Source of the DNA: DATBGS01 sp036557885
Lineage (GTDB): Bacteria > Chloroflexota > Ktedonobacteria > Ktedonobacterales > DATBGS01
Reading direction: 5' to 3'
Assembly (NCBI GenBank): GCA_036557885.1
Contig: DATBGS010000018.1
Span: 1 to 64,000 of the forward strand
Length of the DNA: 64,000 nucleotides
Positions 1 to 7,298 of the stretch are shown piece after piece (the stretch's first letter is position 1; the number at the start of each line of letters is the position of its first letter). The translations under genes and the position numbers were made by a program. Under the pieces are notes generated by a model that saw only the letters and a program-made list of their open reading frames with translations, was not told where the DNA came from and did no database searches.

Positions 1-272
1 TGCTGCTGGTGGCAACGCTGCTGGGGGGCGCGGTAGCGCTGCTGATTACGCTGCGCTGGAAGATCAGCATCCACACGGGCGGCGCGGCAGGCAGCGCGAC
101 GGTGCTGGCAATTCTGTACGGCGCGTGGGCGCTGCCCTTGATGCTAGGTGTGGTGGTGATTGGCTGGTCGCGGGTGGTGCTGGGCAAACACACCTGGGCG
201 CAGGTGGTGGCAGGCGCCGTCGTTTCGGCGCTGGTGACGCTGCTGGTTTTTGGGGTGGGATTGGCGCAGTAA
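1..272 (+). CDS. PAP2-superfamily phosphatase, C-terminal fragment (cut by window edge)
   Basis: This is the end of a membrane phosphatase related to phosphatidic acid/undecaprenyl pyrophosphate phosphatases. The reading frame is open to the first base, so the true start lies outside the window. The visible 90 or so residues show a segment WKISIHTGGAAG followed by a hydrophobic stretch and then GWSRVVLGKHTWAQVVAGA. The latter matches the third conserved PAP2 motif (SR...H...D), with the usual aspartate replaced by Q or A, so the catalytic state is unclear. Two transmembrane helices are visible. Fifty-eight bases separate it from coaBC on the same strand, so co-transcription is possible. Confidence 0.75.
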   Translation, partial: LLVATLLGGAVALLITLRWKISIHTGGAAGSATVLAILYGAWALPLMLGVVVIGWSRVVLGKHTWAQVVAGAVVSALVTLLVFGVGLAQ

Positions 273-330
273 CCGGCTGCTCGCCTTGTTCTTTGGTATG
301 CCGATTGCTCTGAGAGAGGAAGCGGAACAG

Positions 331-1614
331 ATGGCCCAGGTGCTTCGCAACAAGCGCATCGTAGTGGGCGTGTGCGGCGGCATTGCCGCGTTCAAGGTGG
401 TAGAGGTGGTCAGCCAGCTCCAAAAGGCCGGGGCGCTGGTAGATGTCATTATGACCGAGCGCGCCAGCGAGTTTGTCAGCGCGCTGTCGTTTGGTTCGCT
501 AAGCCATCGCCCGGTGTATCAAGACCTGTGGGAGCCATCGGGCCAGGCTGCGGCGCAGCATATCGAACTGGCGCGGCAGGCACATCTGCTGGTCGTGGCT
601 CCGGCAACGGCCAACACGATTGCGAAACTGGCGCATGGACTGGCGGATTCCATGCTGGGCGCGGTGGCGCTGGCAACAACGGCGCCGCTTCTCATCGCTC
701 CAGCAATGGAACACCATATGTATCGGCACCCGGCGACGCAGGCCAACCTGACCCTGCTGCGCGAGCGCGGCGCGATCATCATCGAGCCAGAAGTCGGCGT
801 GCTGGCCTCTGGCGAGGTTGGCGCGGGGCGCCTGCCGGAGCCGTCCACGCTGGTGCAGGCCATTCGTCAGGCGCTGGGGCGCGGGGGACCGTTGGCCGGG
901 CGGCGCGTGGTGGTCACTGCCGGGGGTACGCAGGAACCGATTGACCCGGTGCGCTATGTCGGCAATCGCTCCTCCGGGCTGATGGGCTATGCTATTGCCG
1001 AGGAAGCGCGTGATCGCGGCGCAGACGTTGTGTTAATTTCAGGGCCGGTGAGTTTGCCCGCGCTGTATGGCGTGGAACTGACGCGGGTGCGGACGGCGCT
1101 GGAGATGCGCACCGAGGTGTTGAGGGCGCTGGGACTGGAGAGCAGGGAATCCGGCCAGAAGGCGGGGGATGGGCAGCAAGGCGCCGACGCGCTGGTGATG
1201 GCCGCCGCCGTTGCCGATTACCGGATAGACCACCCGGCGGCGGAGAAGATGAAGAAAGAGCCGGGCGCGGGAGGCATCACGCTGACGCTGGTGCGCAACC
1301 CGGATATTCTGCATGATGTGGATGAGGCGCACAGGCATGCTGGGCCGCGTGCCGGGCGGCTGGTGCGCGTGGGCTTTGCGGCGGAAACGACGAACCTGGA
1401 AGCCTATGCCCGCGCCAAACTGGCCGCAAAGGGGCTGGATTTTTTGGTTGCCAACGATGTGAGCCGGGCGGACAGCGGCTTTGGGACAACGACCAATAAG
1501 GTCTGGCTGCTGCATCGGGATGGGCAGGTGGAAGACCTGGCTGTTTTGCCAAAAGAGGAAGTAGCCGGGCTGATCTGGGACCGCGTGCAAGCGTTGCTGG
1601 CTGGAGGCTTGTAG
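331..1614 (+). CDS. coaBC: bifunctional phosphopantothenoylcysteine decarboxylase / phosphopantothenate-cysteine ligase
   Basis: CoaBC performs two consecutive cytosolic steps of coenzyme A synthesis: ligation of cysteine to 4'-phosphopantothenate, then decarboxylation to 4'-phosphopantetheine. The 427-aa product has the family's normal length. The N-terminal flavoprotein (CoaC) half shows GGIAAFK near the start and APAMEHHMY at the active site. The CoaB half begins around AGGTQEPIDPVR and carries the nucleotide-binding region and a KMKKEPG stretch typical of the family. ATG 331 is chosen because MAQVLRNKRIVVGV matches the family N-terminus and follows a GAGGAA-type ribosome site; an in-frame extension to 250 overlaps the PAP2 end. 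Function is confident. Confidence 0.95.
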   Translation: MAQVLRNKRIVVGVCGGIAAFKVVEVVSQLQKAGALVDVIMTERASEFVSALSFGSLSHRPVYQDLWEPSGQAAAQHIELARQAHLLVVAPATANTIAKLAHGLADSMLGAVALATTAPLLIAPAMEHHMYRHPATQANLTLLRERGAIIIEPEVGVLASGEVGAGRLPEPSTLVQAIRQALGRGGPLAGRRVVVTAGGTQEPIDPVRYVGNRSSGLMGYAIAEEARDRGADVVLISGPVSLPALYGVELTRVRTALEMRTEVLRALGLESRESGQKAGDGQQGADALVMAAAVADYRIDHPAAEKMKKEPGAGGITLTLVRNPDILHDVDEAHRHAGPRAGRLVRVGFAAETTNLEAYARAKLAAKGLDFLVANDVSRADSGFGTTTNKVWLLHRDGQVEDLAVLPKEEVAGLIWDRVQALLAGGL

Positions 1615-1632
1615 CGCGGGCAGCTTGCCCGT
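1611..1632 (+). repeat. TTGTAGC-type intergenic hairpin, copy 1
   Basis: TTGTAGCG is followed by a small hairpin CGGGCA-GCT-TGCCCG directly at the coaBC stop codon. The same TTGTAGC-plus-hairpin arrangement recurs near 14.82, 23.58, 34.28, 34.34 kb and inverted near 15.0 kb. It may act as a weak terminator, but it has no following T tract. Confidence 0.55.
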
Positions 1633-1682
1633 AGGGATGGGGAGGCATGGCTGGCTGGTCTGGTACTTCTGGTCTAAGGGCG

Positions 1683-1711
1683 TTGCATGGCCTAACAAGA
1701 TAGCGTACAAT
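1683..1711 (+). promoter_or_regulatory. sigma-70-type promoter for the 1832 gene
   Basis: TTGCAT and TACAAT are separated by exactly 17 bases (1689-1705). This would give a leader of about 115 nt before the ATG at 1832. The downstream gene starts after AGGAGG, so the unit is well formed. Confidence 0.6.
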
Positions 1712-1831
1712 AGCTCTGTCTATCATGTAAAAATACAAGCAGCGGTCATCAATCGCTTTATACAGAAAGAGCGTGGTGCTCAGGCCCACACCAAGAAAAG
1801 AATCAGCAAGCATACTTAGGAGGTTTCACCA

Positions 1832-2260
1832 ATGGATCGCGGAGCAAGCGCCGGTTTTGAGAGCATCGCGGAGATGCTGCTACAACAAAAGAAATTAATG
1901 GATGCACTGGAGGCAGAGAACCGCGAATTGCGGCGCCAGTTAGCTGAACTCCGCCGGGGTGTGGGTATTGCTGTGGTGATTGAGGGGAAGACGGTTCAGC
2001 TTGCTACTGGCGCGGTTGATCCCTCGTACCAGAATGGCCTGGGCGGGCTGATGCCCTCTTCAACAGCCAGCCAGCTTAACCAACTCAACAGCCAGATCAA
2101 CCAGTTGGGCTTTGGGCCAGCATCTGGCGCCTTCCCCGGCACGAATACGCCAGGGTCTTTGCCGGTGCCGAGCATGCCCATGCTGGCACCCGATAAGCCT
2201 GTGGGCAATGGCAACGGGAACAATGGCCGCAATCCGCTGGCCGATAGCTTTGTGCTGTAA
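1832..2260 (+). CDS. small coiled-coil protein with Gly/Pro/Asn-rich tail, unknown function
   Basis: I do not recognise this 142-aa protein. Residues about 8-45 form a charged amphipathic helix (LMDALEAENRELRRQLAELR), predicted coiled coil, followed by a short beta-like stretch (GIAVVIEGKTVQLATGA). The rest is low complexity, with SQLNQLNSQINQLGF and a Gly-Asn-rich end. There is no signal peptide or membrane segment. The start is supported by TAGGAGGTTTCACCA just upstream and by its own promoter at 1683. The short helix plus flexible tail suggests an oligomeric scaffold or adaptor, but nothing in the context assigns a role. Confidence 0.7.
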   Translation: MDRGASAGFESIAEMLLQQKKLMDALEAENRELRRQLAELRRGVGIAVVIEGKTVQLATGAVDPSYQNGLGGLMPSSTASQLNQLNSQINQLGFGPASGAFPGTNTPGSLPVPSMPMLAPDKPVGNGNGNNGRNPLADSFVL

Positions 2261-2311
2261 AACGCTTGGTTCTTGTTGGTCTGGTCGGGCAGGGTTTGAT
2301 GCACTTATCAG

Positions 2312-2365
2312 AAGGGCGCTCTCATCCCTACCCCCCTTCAGGGAGGTAGGGATGAGAGCGCCCTT
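2312..2365. terminator. 21-bp perfect inverted repeat between convergent genes (bidirectional terminator or IS left-end hairpin)
   Basis: The arms 2312-2332 and 2345-2365 are perfectly complementary over 21 bases, with a 12-base loop. The structure lies between the stop of the 1832 gene and the stop of tnpA, which face each other, so it fits a bidirectional terminator. Because it abuts the transposon side, it could instead belong to the subterminal hairpin of the IS left end. Confidence 0.65.
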
Positions 2366-2373
2366 CCTTGTTC

Positions 2374-2772
2374 CTACTTTCCCTGGCACTCCATGATGTA
2401 GCGCCGGATGGTTTCTGCTGAAACGCTGCCCGCCGTGCCGACATAGTACGATTGCGTCCACAAATGCTCTTTTCCACAGACCCGCTTGAGATGGGGAAAC
2501 CGCTCCCGCAAGTAGCGAGCGCTGTAGCCTTTCAATAAGTTGGCAATCTCGGCGGGCGAAAAGCGCGGGGGCGCGGAAACAAAGACATGCACATGGTCTT
2601 GATCGGTTTCCAGCGCCAACAGCGTTAATTCGTGCCGCTCGCAGCTTTCCGCTATCAGTTCTTTGGTGGCCTTTTCTACCTCAGTGGTGAGAATCTTGCG
2701 GCGATACTTGGGAATCCACACCAGATGATAGGCAATGTTGTAGTGTGCCCATCTCGTTTTTCCTGCTTGCAT
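2374..2772 (-). CDS. tnpA: IS200-type Y1 transposase TnpA
   Basis: TnpA is an HUH single-strand DNA transposase that cuts and rejoins the hairpin ends of IS200/IS605 elements. The 132-aa product has the family's standard size. It shows KTRWAHYNIAYHLVWIPKYR at the N-terminus, the HUH metal-binding pair H60-V-H62 in QDHVHVFV, and the nucleophile region RRYIMECQ with Tyr125. All key residues are present, so it looks intact. ATG 2772 fits the family start; GGAGGGGG lies immediately upstream but very close. A longer in-frame version to 2799 is possible. Confidence 0.88.
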   Translation of the reverse strand: MQAGKTRWAHYNIAYHLVWIPKYRRKILTTEVEKATKELIAESCERHELTLLALETDQDHVHVFVSAPPRFSPAEIANLLKGYSARYLRERFPHLKRVCGKEHLWTQSYYVGTAGSVSAETIRRYIMECQGK

Positions 2773-2829
2773 ACCCCCTCCAATCTGTGCTATAACCATA
2801 GCAGCTAGAAAGGAAGGAATGCCAGCTTG

Positions 2830-4062
2830 ATGCAAACGGTGCATATCTATCCCCTGCCCAAACTCTGCAAAGGCTACGCGAGCGTCTTGCGGGAAGCGCA
2901 GATGGAAGCTGCACAGGTTTGGAATGTGTGCCGCGAGCTGCATCTAGCGGCAAGGCTTCAGCACACCCGCTGGCCGGGCCAGAACGACCTGCACCATGCC
3001 ACGAAGGGGCGCTTTGCCCTGCATAGCCAGACGGTGCAGATGATTGCTCGCACCTTCCTTGCCAACATTGAAACCACCAAAGAACTGCGCAAGACCAACC
3101 GTAAGATACGCTATCCCTGGAAAGACAAGCGCTACTACCCGCTCCTCTGGCCTGCTCAGGCCGCGAGTGTCGAGCAGGGGCGCATTGTCCTTCCAATGGG
3201 TCGGGGGCGGCGTTCGCTCGTCTTCAAGTTGAACTTGCCAGAGAAAATTGGTGGCTGCAAACTGGTCTGGAACGATGGCTATGAGTTGCATGTCTCGGTT
3301 CCGGCAACGCAAGCATCAGAGGCGCCCGGCACTGTGCAAGCGACGGTAGACCTGGGAGAGATTCACCAGGCGGCAGTAACAACTTCAACCAGCGCGGCTT
3401 TGGTCGTCTCTGGGCGTGGCATCCGTTCCCTCAAGCGGCGGCACAACAAGGCCCTTGGGCAACTCGCTCGCAAGCGCAAACGTTGTCACAAAGGGTCACG
3501 GCGCTGGCGAAAACTTCAACGGGCGCGCCGGATGATGAGTGCGCTTAAACGGCGCCAGATACGTGACCTGCGACACAAGGGTACGCGCAAAGTGATTGCC
3601 TTCTGCGAGCAGCACGGCGTGGGCAGTCTCTTCATCGGCAACCCGCATGGGGTGCGCAACGAGAACAACGGGCGCCACCACAATCAGCGGATGGCAGAGT
3701 GGGAGTACGGGCAAGATATTGCCTACTTGACGTACAAAGCGAACTTAGCTGGCATCATGAGCTTCACTGGCCCTGAGCGGGGGACATCGAGCCAGTGTCC
3801 GGTATGCGGCTGGAAACAGAAAGTGAAGGGGCGCGTGTGGCGTTGCCGGAATCCCCAGTGTGGCTTTGTGGGCCACAGGGATGTGGTGGGTAGCGTGAAC
3901 ATGCACCCTTTGGCCTTTGGGAACAAAATACCTTTCCCCGCTCAGGTCACGTATCAACGGGCTGGCCCCGTGAGGGTGCTGGCGCGGAGTGAACAACCGT
4001 GCCAAATGGATTCCAGCCAGCACGTTGTAGGCGCCCGGACACGGGCCACTCGGAGGACGTAG
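2830..4062 (+). CDS. tnpB: TnpB RNA-guided nuclease with a non-canonical RuvC-II motif
   Basis: TnpB is the RuvC-type nuclease of IS200/IS605 elements and the ancestor of Cas12. It uses an RNA made from the element's right end. This 410-aa protein has the basic N-terminal region, RuvC-I aspartate D174 (VDLGEIHQAAV), a zinc finger C323-C326...C339-C344 and RuvC-III D351 (GHRDVVGSVNM). The usual RuvC-II Glu in a V-x-E-D-L context is missing: the aligned strand reads LFIGNPHGV, with Gly270-Asn271. Glu290 or Glu292 shortly downstream could substitute. The C-terminal ~50 residues run past the nuclease domain into the presumed guide-RNA region. ATG 2830 is preceded by AAGGAAGG. Confidence 0.88.
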   Translation: MQTVHIYPLPKLCKGYASVLREAQMEAAQVWNVCRELHLAARLQHTRWPGQNDLHHATKGRFALHSQTVQMIARTFLANIETTKELRKTNRKIRYPWKDKRYYPLLWPAQAASVEQGRIVLPMGRGRRSLVFKLNLPEKIGGCKLVWNDGYELHVSVPATQASEAPGTVQATVDLGEIHQAAVTTSTSAALVVSGRGIRSLKRRHNKALGQLARKRKRCHKGSRRWRKLQRARRMMSALKRRQIRDLRHKGTRKVIAFCEQHGVGSLFIGNPHGVRNENNGRHHNQRMAEWEYGQDIAYLTYKANLAGIMSFTGPERGTSSQCPVCGWKQKVKGRVWRCRNPQCGFVGHRDVVGSVNMHPLAFGNKIPFPAQVTYQRAGPVRVLARSEQPCQMDSSQHVVGARTRATRRT

Positions 4063-4196
4063 TTCCGCTGGTACGAGTGTTGTCTGGGAGCGTACCAAGG
4101 GCAACCACCTGCATGTTTGCAGGGTTTCCTCGGAGGCAGGCCAACCGAACGTACACGCGCTCAGAAGCTTATCCCCTAAAGGGGATTGAGAGTGTC
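4063..4196 (+). ncRNA. candidate omega-RNA 3' scaffold / IS right end of tnpB (first element)
   Basis: The 134 bases after tnpB hold no ORF of note and end in a hairpin ATCCCC-TAAA-GGGGAT followed by TGAGAGTGTCAC. In characterised TnpB systems the guide-RNA scaffold spans the tnpB 3' end and right end, and the guide is the flanking DNA. Here that guide would start near 4197 (AAGCGCAGCTTCTCC). This is predicted by analogy only; the 5' limit inside tnpB is unknown. Confidence 0.5.
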
Positions 4197-4269
4197 ACAA
4201 GCGCAGCTTCTCCAGGCTCTTTTCTTTGATAGACGCCCGTGATAAGATCAACTGTAGCACAGAAAACGT

Positions 4270-4295
4270 GCAGCCGGTCAATTATGACCGGCTGC
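4270..4295. promoter_or_regulatory. 11-bp inverted repeat upstream of the AIM24-like gene
   Basis: GCAGCCGGTCA-ATTA-TGACCGGCTGC is a perfect 11-bp inverted repeat 48 bases before the ATG at 4343. A pyrimidine-rich but not uniform T run follows. It may be an operator, an attenuator-like hairpin, or a leftover terminator. Confidence 0.45.
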
Positions 4296-4342
4296 CCATT
4301 TGTCTTCTTACCCAGGCTCCAGGCCAGCAAGAGAGGATTGAA

Positions 4343-5338
4343 ATGATCTGTCCAAATTGCCAGACTCAGCAGGCTGACGGGATTCGTTTTTGTGGGAAGT
4401 GTGGCAATCCCATGCCCGGCATGTCGGCGCCCGCGCCGCAAGGCGGGTATCCCGCGCCGCCAGGCGCCTATAACAGTGGCCCGGCGCCATCGTATATGAG
4501 CGGCCCGGCAGGGCAGCCCCCGCCAGGCCAATATCAGGCGTATGGCATGGGACTCAACGCCAACGAGCCGCGCCCGGAACTGCATAACCCCAAGGAACCG
4601 ATTCTCCTGGCGGATATGCGCGTCAAGATCGAGGGCGAAGTCGTGCCGGTGGTCAGCGTGGAACTGGGCACGCAGCAAACGCTCTATTTTGAGCATCATA
4701 TTCTGCTCTGGAAGCACCCCGGCGTCAACATCAGTATGCAGGCGCGCGGTGGAATGAAGCGGTTGTTTGCTGGATTGCAGGTCTTTATCAGTACGGCCCA
4801 GGGGCCAGGCAACATCGCTTTCTCGCGCGAGGCGCCGGGGCAGATTGTGGCGCTGCGCCTGCGCCCAGGCCAGATGGTGGAGGTCCGCGAGCATCAGTTC
4901 TTGTGCGCTTCCAGCAATGTCAACTATGATTTTACGTTTGTGAAGGGCGTGGGCAGCATCCTCTTTAGCCGGACGGGTATCTTTATTGACCAGTTCATGG
5001 CGCAGCAGGGCGAGGGGATTCTGTTTTTGCACGCCTATGGCAACCACTTTGAGAAAGAACTGGCCCCAGGCGAGACGCTGGATGTGGAGCCGGGCGGCTG
5101 GCTGTGGAAAGACGCTTCGGTGCAGATGACCACGACGACCATCGCCAGTTCCACGCGCGGCGGGTTGATGGGCATGCTGGGCAATCTGGTGGCGGGTGCG
5201 TCCATCGTCCTGAACCGCTTTACCGGCCCAGGCCGCATTGGGATTCAGTCCATGACCTACCATCCACCCACCCCAGAGGGGGCGCAGGAGGTTGGCGGCC
5301 AGAGCAATCTTGGCTTTGGTCAGTTCTTCCAGCAATGA
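4343..5338 (+). CDS. AIM24-family protein with N-terminal zinc ribbon
   Basis: The 331-aa protein starts with a zinc ribbon, MICPNCQTQ...FCGKCGNPM (two CxxC pairs), then about 70 Pro/Gly/Tyr-rich residues. The remaining ~220 residues resemble the AIM24/YjlC beta-barrel family, including LYFEHHILLWKHPGVNI and repeated short strands ending with GPGRIGIQSM. In bacteria the AIM24 family has no firmly established biochemical role; the mitochondrial relative helps inner-membrane organisation. ATG 4343 is chosen because it begins the zinc ribbon and follows AGAGAGGATTGAA. An in-frame extension to 4226 would cross the inverted repeat and is unlikely. No signal peptide is seen. Confidence 0.85.
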   Translation: MICPNCQTQQADGIRFCGKCGNPMPGMSAPAPQGGYPAPPGAYNSGPAPSYMSGPAGQPPPGQYQAYGMGLNANEPRPELHNPKEPILLADMRVKIEGEVVPVVSVELGTQQTLYFEHHILLWKHPGVNISMQARGGMKRLFAGLQVFISTAQGPGNIAFSREAPGQIVALRLRPGQMVEVREHQFLCASSNVNYDFTFVKGVGSILFSRTGIFIDQFMAQQGEGILFLHAYGNHFEKELAPGETLDVEPGGWLWKDASVQMTTTTIASSTRGGLMGMLGNLVAGASIVLNRFTGPGRIGIQSMTYHPPTPEGAQEVGGQSNLGFGQFFQQ

Positions 5339-5353
5339 AGCCTATAGAAGATC

Positions 5354-5401
5354 GCGTCAAAAGGCCGCAACGGGATTTATCCCGTCGCGGCCTTTTGACG
5401 C
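5354..5401. terminator. strong bidirectional terminator
   Basis: GCGTCAAAAGGCCGC and GCGGCCTTTTGACGC form a perfect 15-bp outer stem, with an inner ACGGGA/TCCCGT stem. The T and A runs inside the arms serve both strands. It separates the convergent AIM24-like gene and the 5407 gene. Confidence 0.85.
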
Positions 5402-5406
5402 TCCGC

Positions 5407-7053
5407 TTAGTGAATCAGGTGTGGTCCGTCGGCATCTGGCAGTGACCCTTGCGGAGTGAGCGGGCCGCTGAGATGCTGGCTGGGTGCTCTGAATGGCGGC
5501 GGAGTGAGCGGATTGGTGGCACGCGGCGATATTTTTGGCCCGGTCACTTCTGGGCGCTCAGGAAAACGTGGCATGGGCCGCGAGGAGGTCGGCAGCCTGA
5601 GCGCCTGCTCCATCCCTTCACCCACTTTGCGCAGTTCGCCTTCAATGTACTCCATCCGCTCACTGATGACCCGTAAACGGGCGCGCAGCATCTCCAGACC
5701 TGAGCTTTGTTGGTGCGCGCGCAGTTCCATCTCGCGCAGTATCGGTCGCTCGTTGTTAAGTGAGCCGCTGCCATACTCTCTGGCTGTCCCCTCACTTTCC
5801 AGCAGCGCGTGCAGGTGCCGCGCGCCCTGTGTGGAGCGTGTAGACATCTCGCCAAAGACAGCATCGGTGCTGCCCAGGCTCTGATGCAGCATCGCCAGGT
5901 CAGCCGTCAGGCTCGCCAGAGATTGATACTCCGCCCTGGCGCGCTGAAACGCCTGTTGCAGTTCAAACCATTGCTGACAGATGCTCACCAGCGGTTGGGT
6001 GAGGGTGTCCAGCGTCGTTTTGCTGGAACTTGCCAGAATCTGGACGGCGGAACGATCACCAATATTAGCCCGTTCCAGGGCTTGTTTTAAGGCGGCGATC
6101 CGCTCTTGCAGGCGATTGGTGTAGGCGGCGGCATAGAGCAGCTTTTCCCCCTGCTCTAACACGGCGTTGAGGTTCTTCTGGACCGGCGCCAGCATTTCAA
6201 AAAATTCCGAAATCCTGGTCTGTGTTTTCCCCTTCAAATACTGGGTGAGGTCTTCATTGAGCGCTTCCAGTTCTTCCGTAAGCTGGTGCTCCTGCTGGCT
6301 AAACTGGAGGCGCTGATGCAGCAGGTCTTCGCTCTGACGGGCGCTCTCGTGGGTAAAGCGGTCCAGATTCAGGCTAAACAGTCGAGCCACATACGCGATC
6401 AATCCCAACGCCAGCAGCGTCAAGGATAGCATGAGAGGAAGGCTGAAGGCTTGGGGCGCGTGAAGCACCGGGGTAATCTGGTTGTACGCCTGGCTCAATG
6501 TCACGGCGCAGATGGTGCCCCCGGCAATCAAGGTGAGGACGAGCGCCTGGCGGCTGCCCAGCAGGAGCGCGGTGCTGAGAAGAACATAAGCAAAAAAGAG
6601 CAAGATGGGGCCATTCATGCCGAAAAGCAGCAGCCACAAACCCACATTGACGAAATCTGCATAAGGGAGTAAATAAAAGACCAGCGGCGATTGCAGCGTC
6701 ACGCGCCGTTCCAGATTCAGGCGCAGAATCACCCCGCAGGCGCCCAGAATCGCGCCGCTGGCCGCCAGCCCAAAAAAGAGCGGCTCATGGAGGTACGCCT
6801 CAAGTATGACGCTGCTCAGCGCCAGCGCCAGCCCCAGGAACAGGTGGCCCATTGCCATAGCGCGTAAAATGTGCAAAATGGTTTTATCCTGGCGCGCAGG
6901 GAGTATAGGCTCCGCCTGTTCGCTCATGGCTGCTTCATCTTCAGTTTCCTCCGACAGGAAGTAGGATGGTGAGGACAGTAAGTAAGGATGCTTTTTTAGC
7001 ACGGTTGCACGCGGGCCAGAGGCAGAGCGGCGGGCGTCATCCTGTACACGCAT
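5407..7053 (-). CDS. multi-pass membrane protein with long C-terminal coiled coil, unknown function
   Basis: This 548-aa protein has about 65 cytoplasmic N-terminal residues and then six predicted transmembrane helices (about 65-235). It continues in a long helical region rich in Gln, Glu and Leu (about 240-500), and ends in a Pro/Ser-rich tail. The arrangement resembles a sensor or signalling protein (membrane sensor plus dimerising coiled coil), but I see no histidine-kinase, HAMP, GGDEF or methyl-accepting signature. ATG 7053 is preferred because AAGGAG lies 7 bases upstream on the minus strand; a slightly longer frame begins at 7074. It shares this general architecture with the 10037 gene on the other side of the aminopeptidase. 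Confidence 0.8.
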   Translation of the reverse strand: MRVQDDARRSASGPRATVLKKHPYLLSSPSYFLSEETEDEAAMSEQAEPILPARQDKTILHILRAMAMGHLFLGLALALSSVILEAYLHEPLFFGLAASGAILGACGVILRLNLERRVTLQSPLVFYLLPYADFVNVGLWLLLFGMNGPILLFFAYVLLSTALLLGSRQALVLTLIAGGTICAVTLSQAYNQITPVLHAPQAFSLPLMLSLTLLALGLIAYVARLFSLNLDRFTHESARQSEDLLHQRLQFSQQEHQLTEELEALNEDLTQYLKGKTQTRISEFFEMLAPVQKNLNAVLEQGEKLLYAAAYTNRLQERIAALKQALERANIGDRSAVQILASSSKTTLDTLTQPLVSICQQWFELQQAFQRARAEYQSLASLTADLAMLHQSLGSTDAVFGEMSTRSTQGARHLHALLESEGTAREYGSGSLNNERPILREMELRAHQQSSGLEMLRARLRVISERMEYIEGELRKVGEGMEQALRLPTSSRPMPRFPERPEVTGPKISPRATNPLTPPPFRAPSQHLSGPLTPQGSLPDADGPHLIH

Positions 7054-7219
7054 AACGTTTCTCCTTATTGCCACAGAGCCATCTCCACCATGAGAAGTCG
7101 TGTAGCGGACGGCTAGCTAAGGAAGCTACTGCTTGCTCCCAACGTTTGGTAGCAAATCCTATGCCGGAAATAACGCGCGTTTGCCTGGCGGCCCGCTTTC
7201 GCACATGTGCCGGGCGTTG

Positions 7220-7228
7220 TGCTATAGT
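7220..7228 (+). promoter_or_regulatory. extended -10 promoter for the M1 aminopeptidase
   Basis: TGC-TATAGT is an extended -10 box about 70 bases before the GTG at 7299. No clear -35 hexamer is present. The same TGCTATA(A/G/C)T form occurs before several other genes in this window. Confidence 0.45.
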
Positions 7229-7298
7229 AACTGGACCACTGAAGAGTTGACGTCTGATGGCTTGCAGTCTGATGACTTGAAATAGGAAGGAGCTTTCT

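Larger units (their letters stand above)
2366..4196. mobile_element. IS200/IS605-type element with divergent tnpA and tnpB
   Basis: The element carries a Y1 transposase gene on the minus strand and a tnpB gene on the plus strand, with start codons about 60 bp apart. The right end is set by the hairpin ATCCCC-TAAA-GGGGAT (4171-4186) and a trailing GAGAGTGTCAC, an arrangement typical of IS200/IS605 right ends. The left limit is uncertain and may include the inverted repeat at 2312. Single-strand 'peel and paste' transposition leaves no target duplication, so boundaries cannot be fixed from this copy alone. Confidence 0.75.

Noticed and set aside
1625..1819. 64-codon ORF between coaBC and the 1832 gene
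   Set aside because: It covers the promoter and leader of the next gene, has no ribosome site, and no domain.
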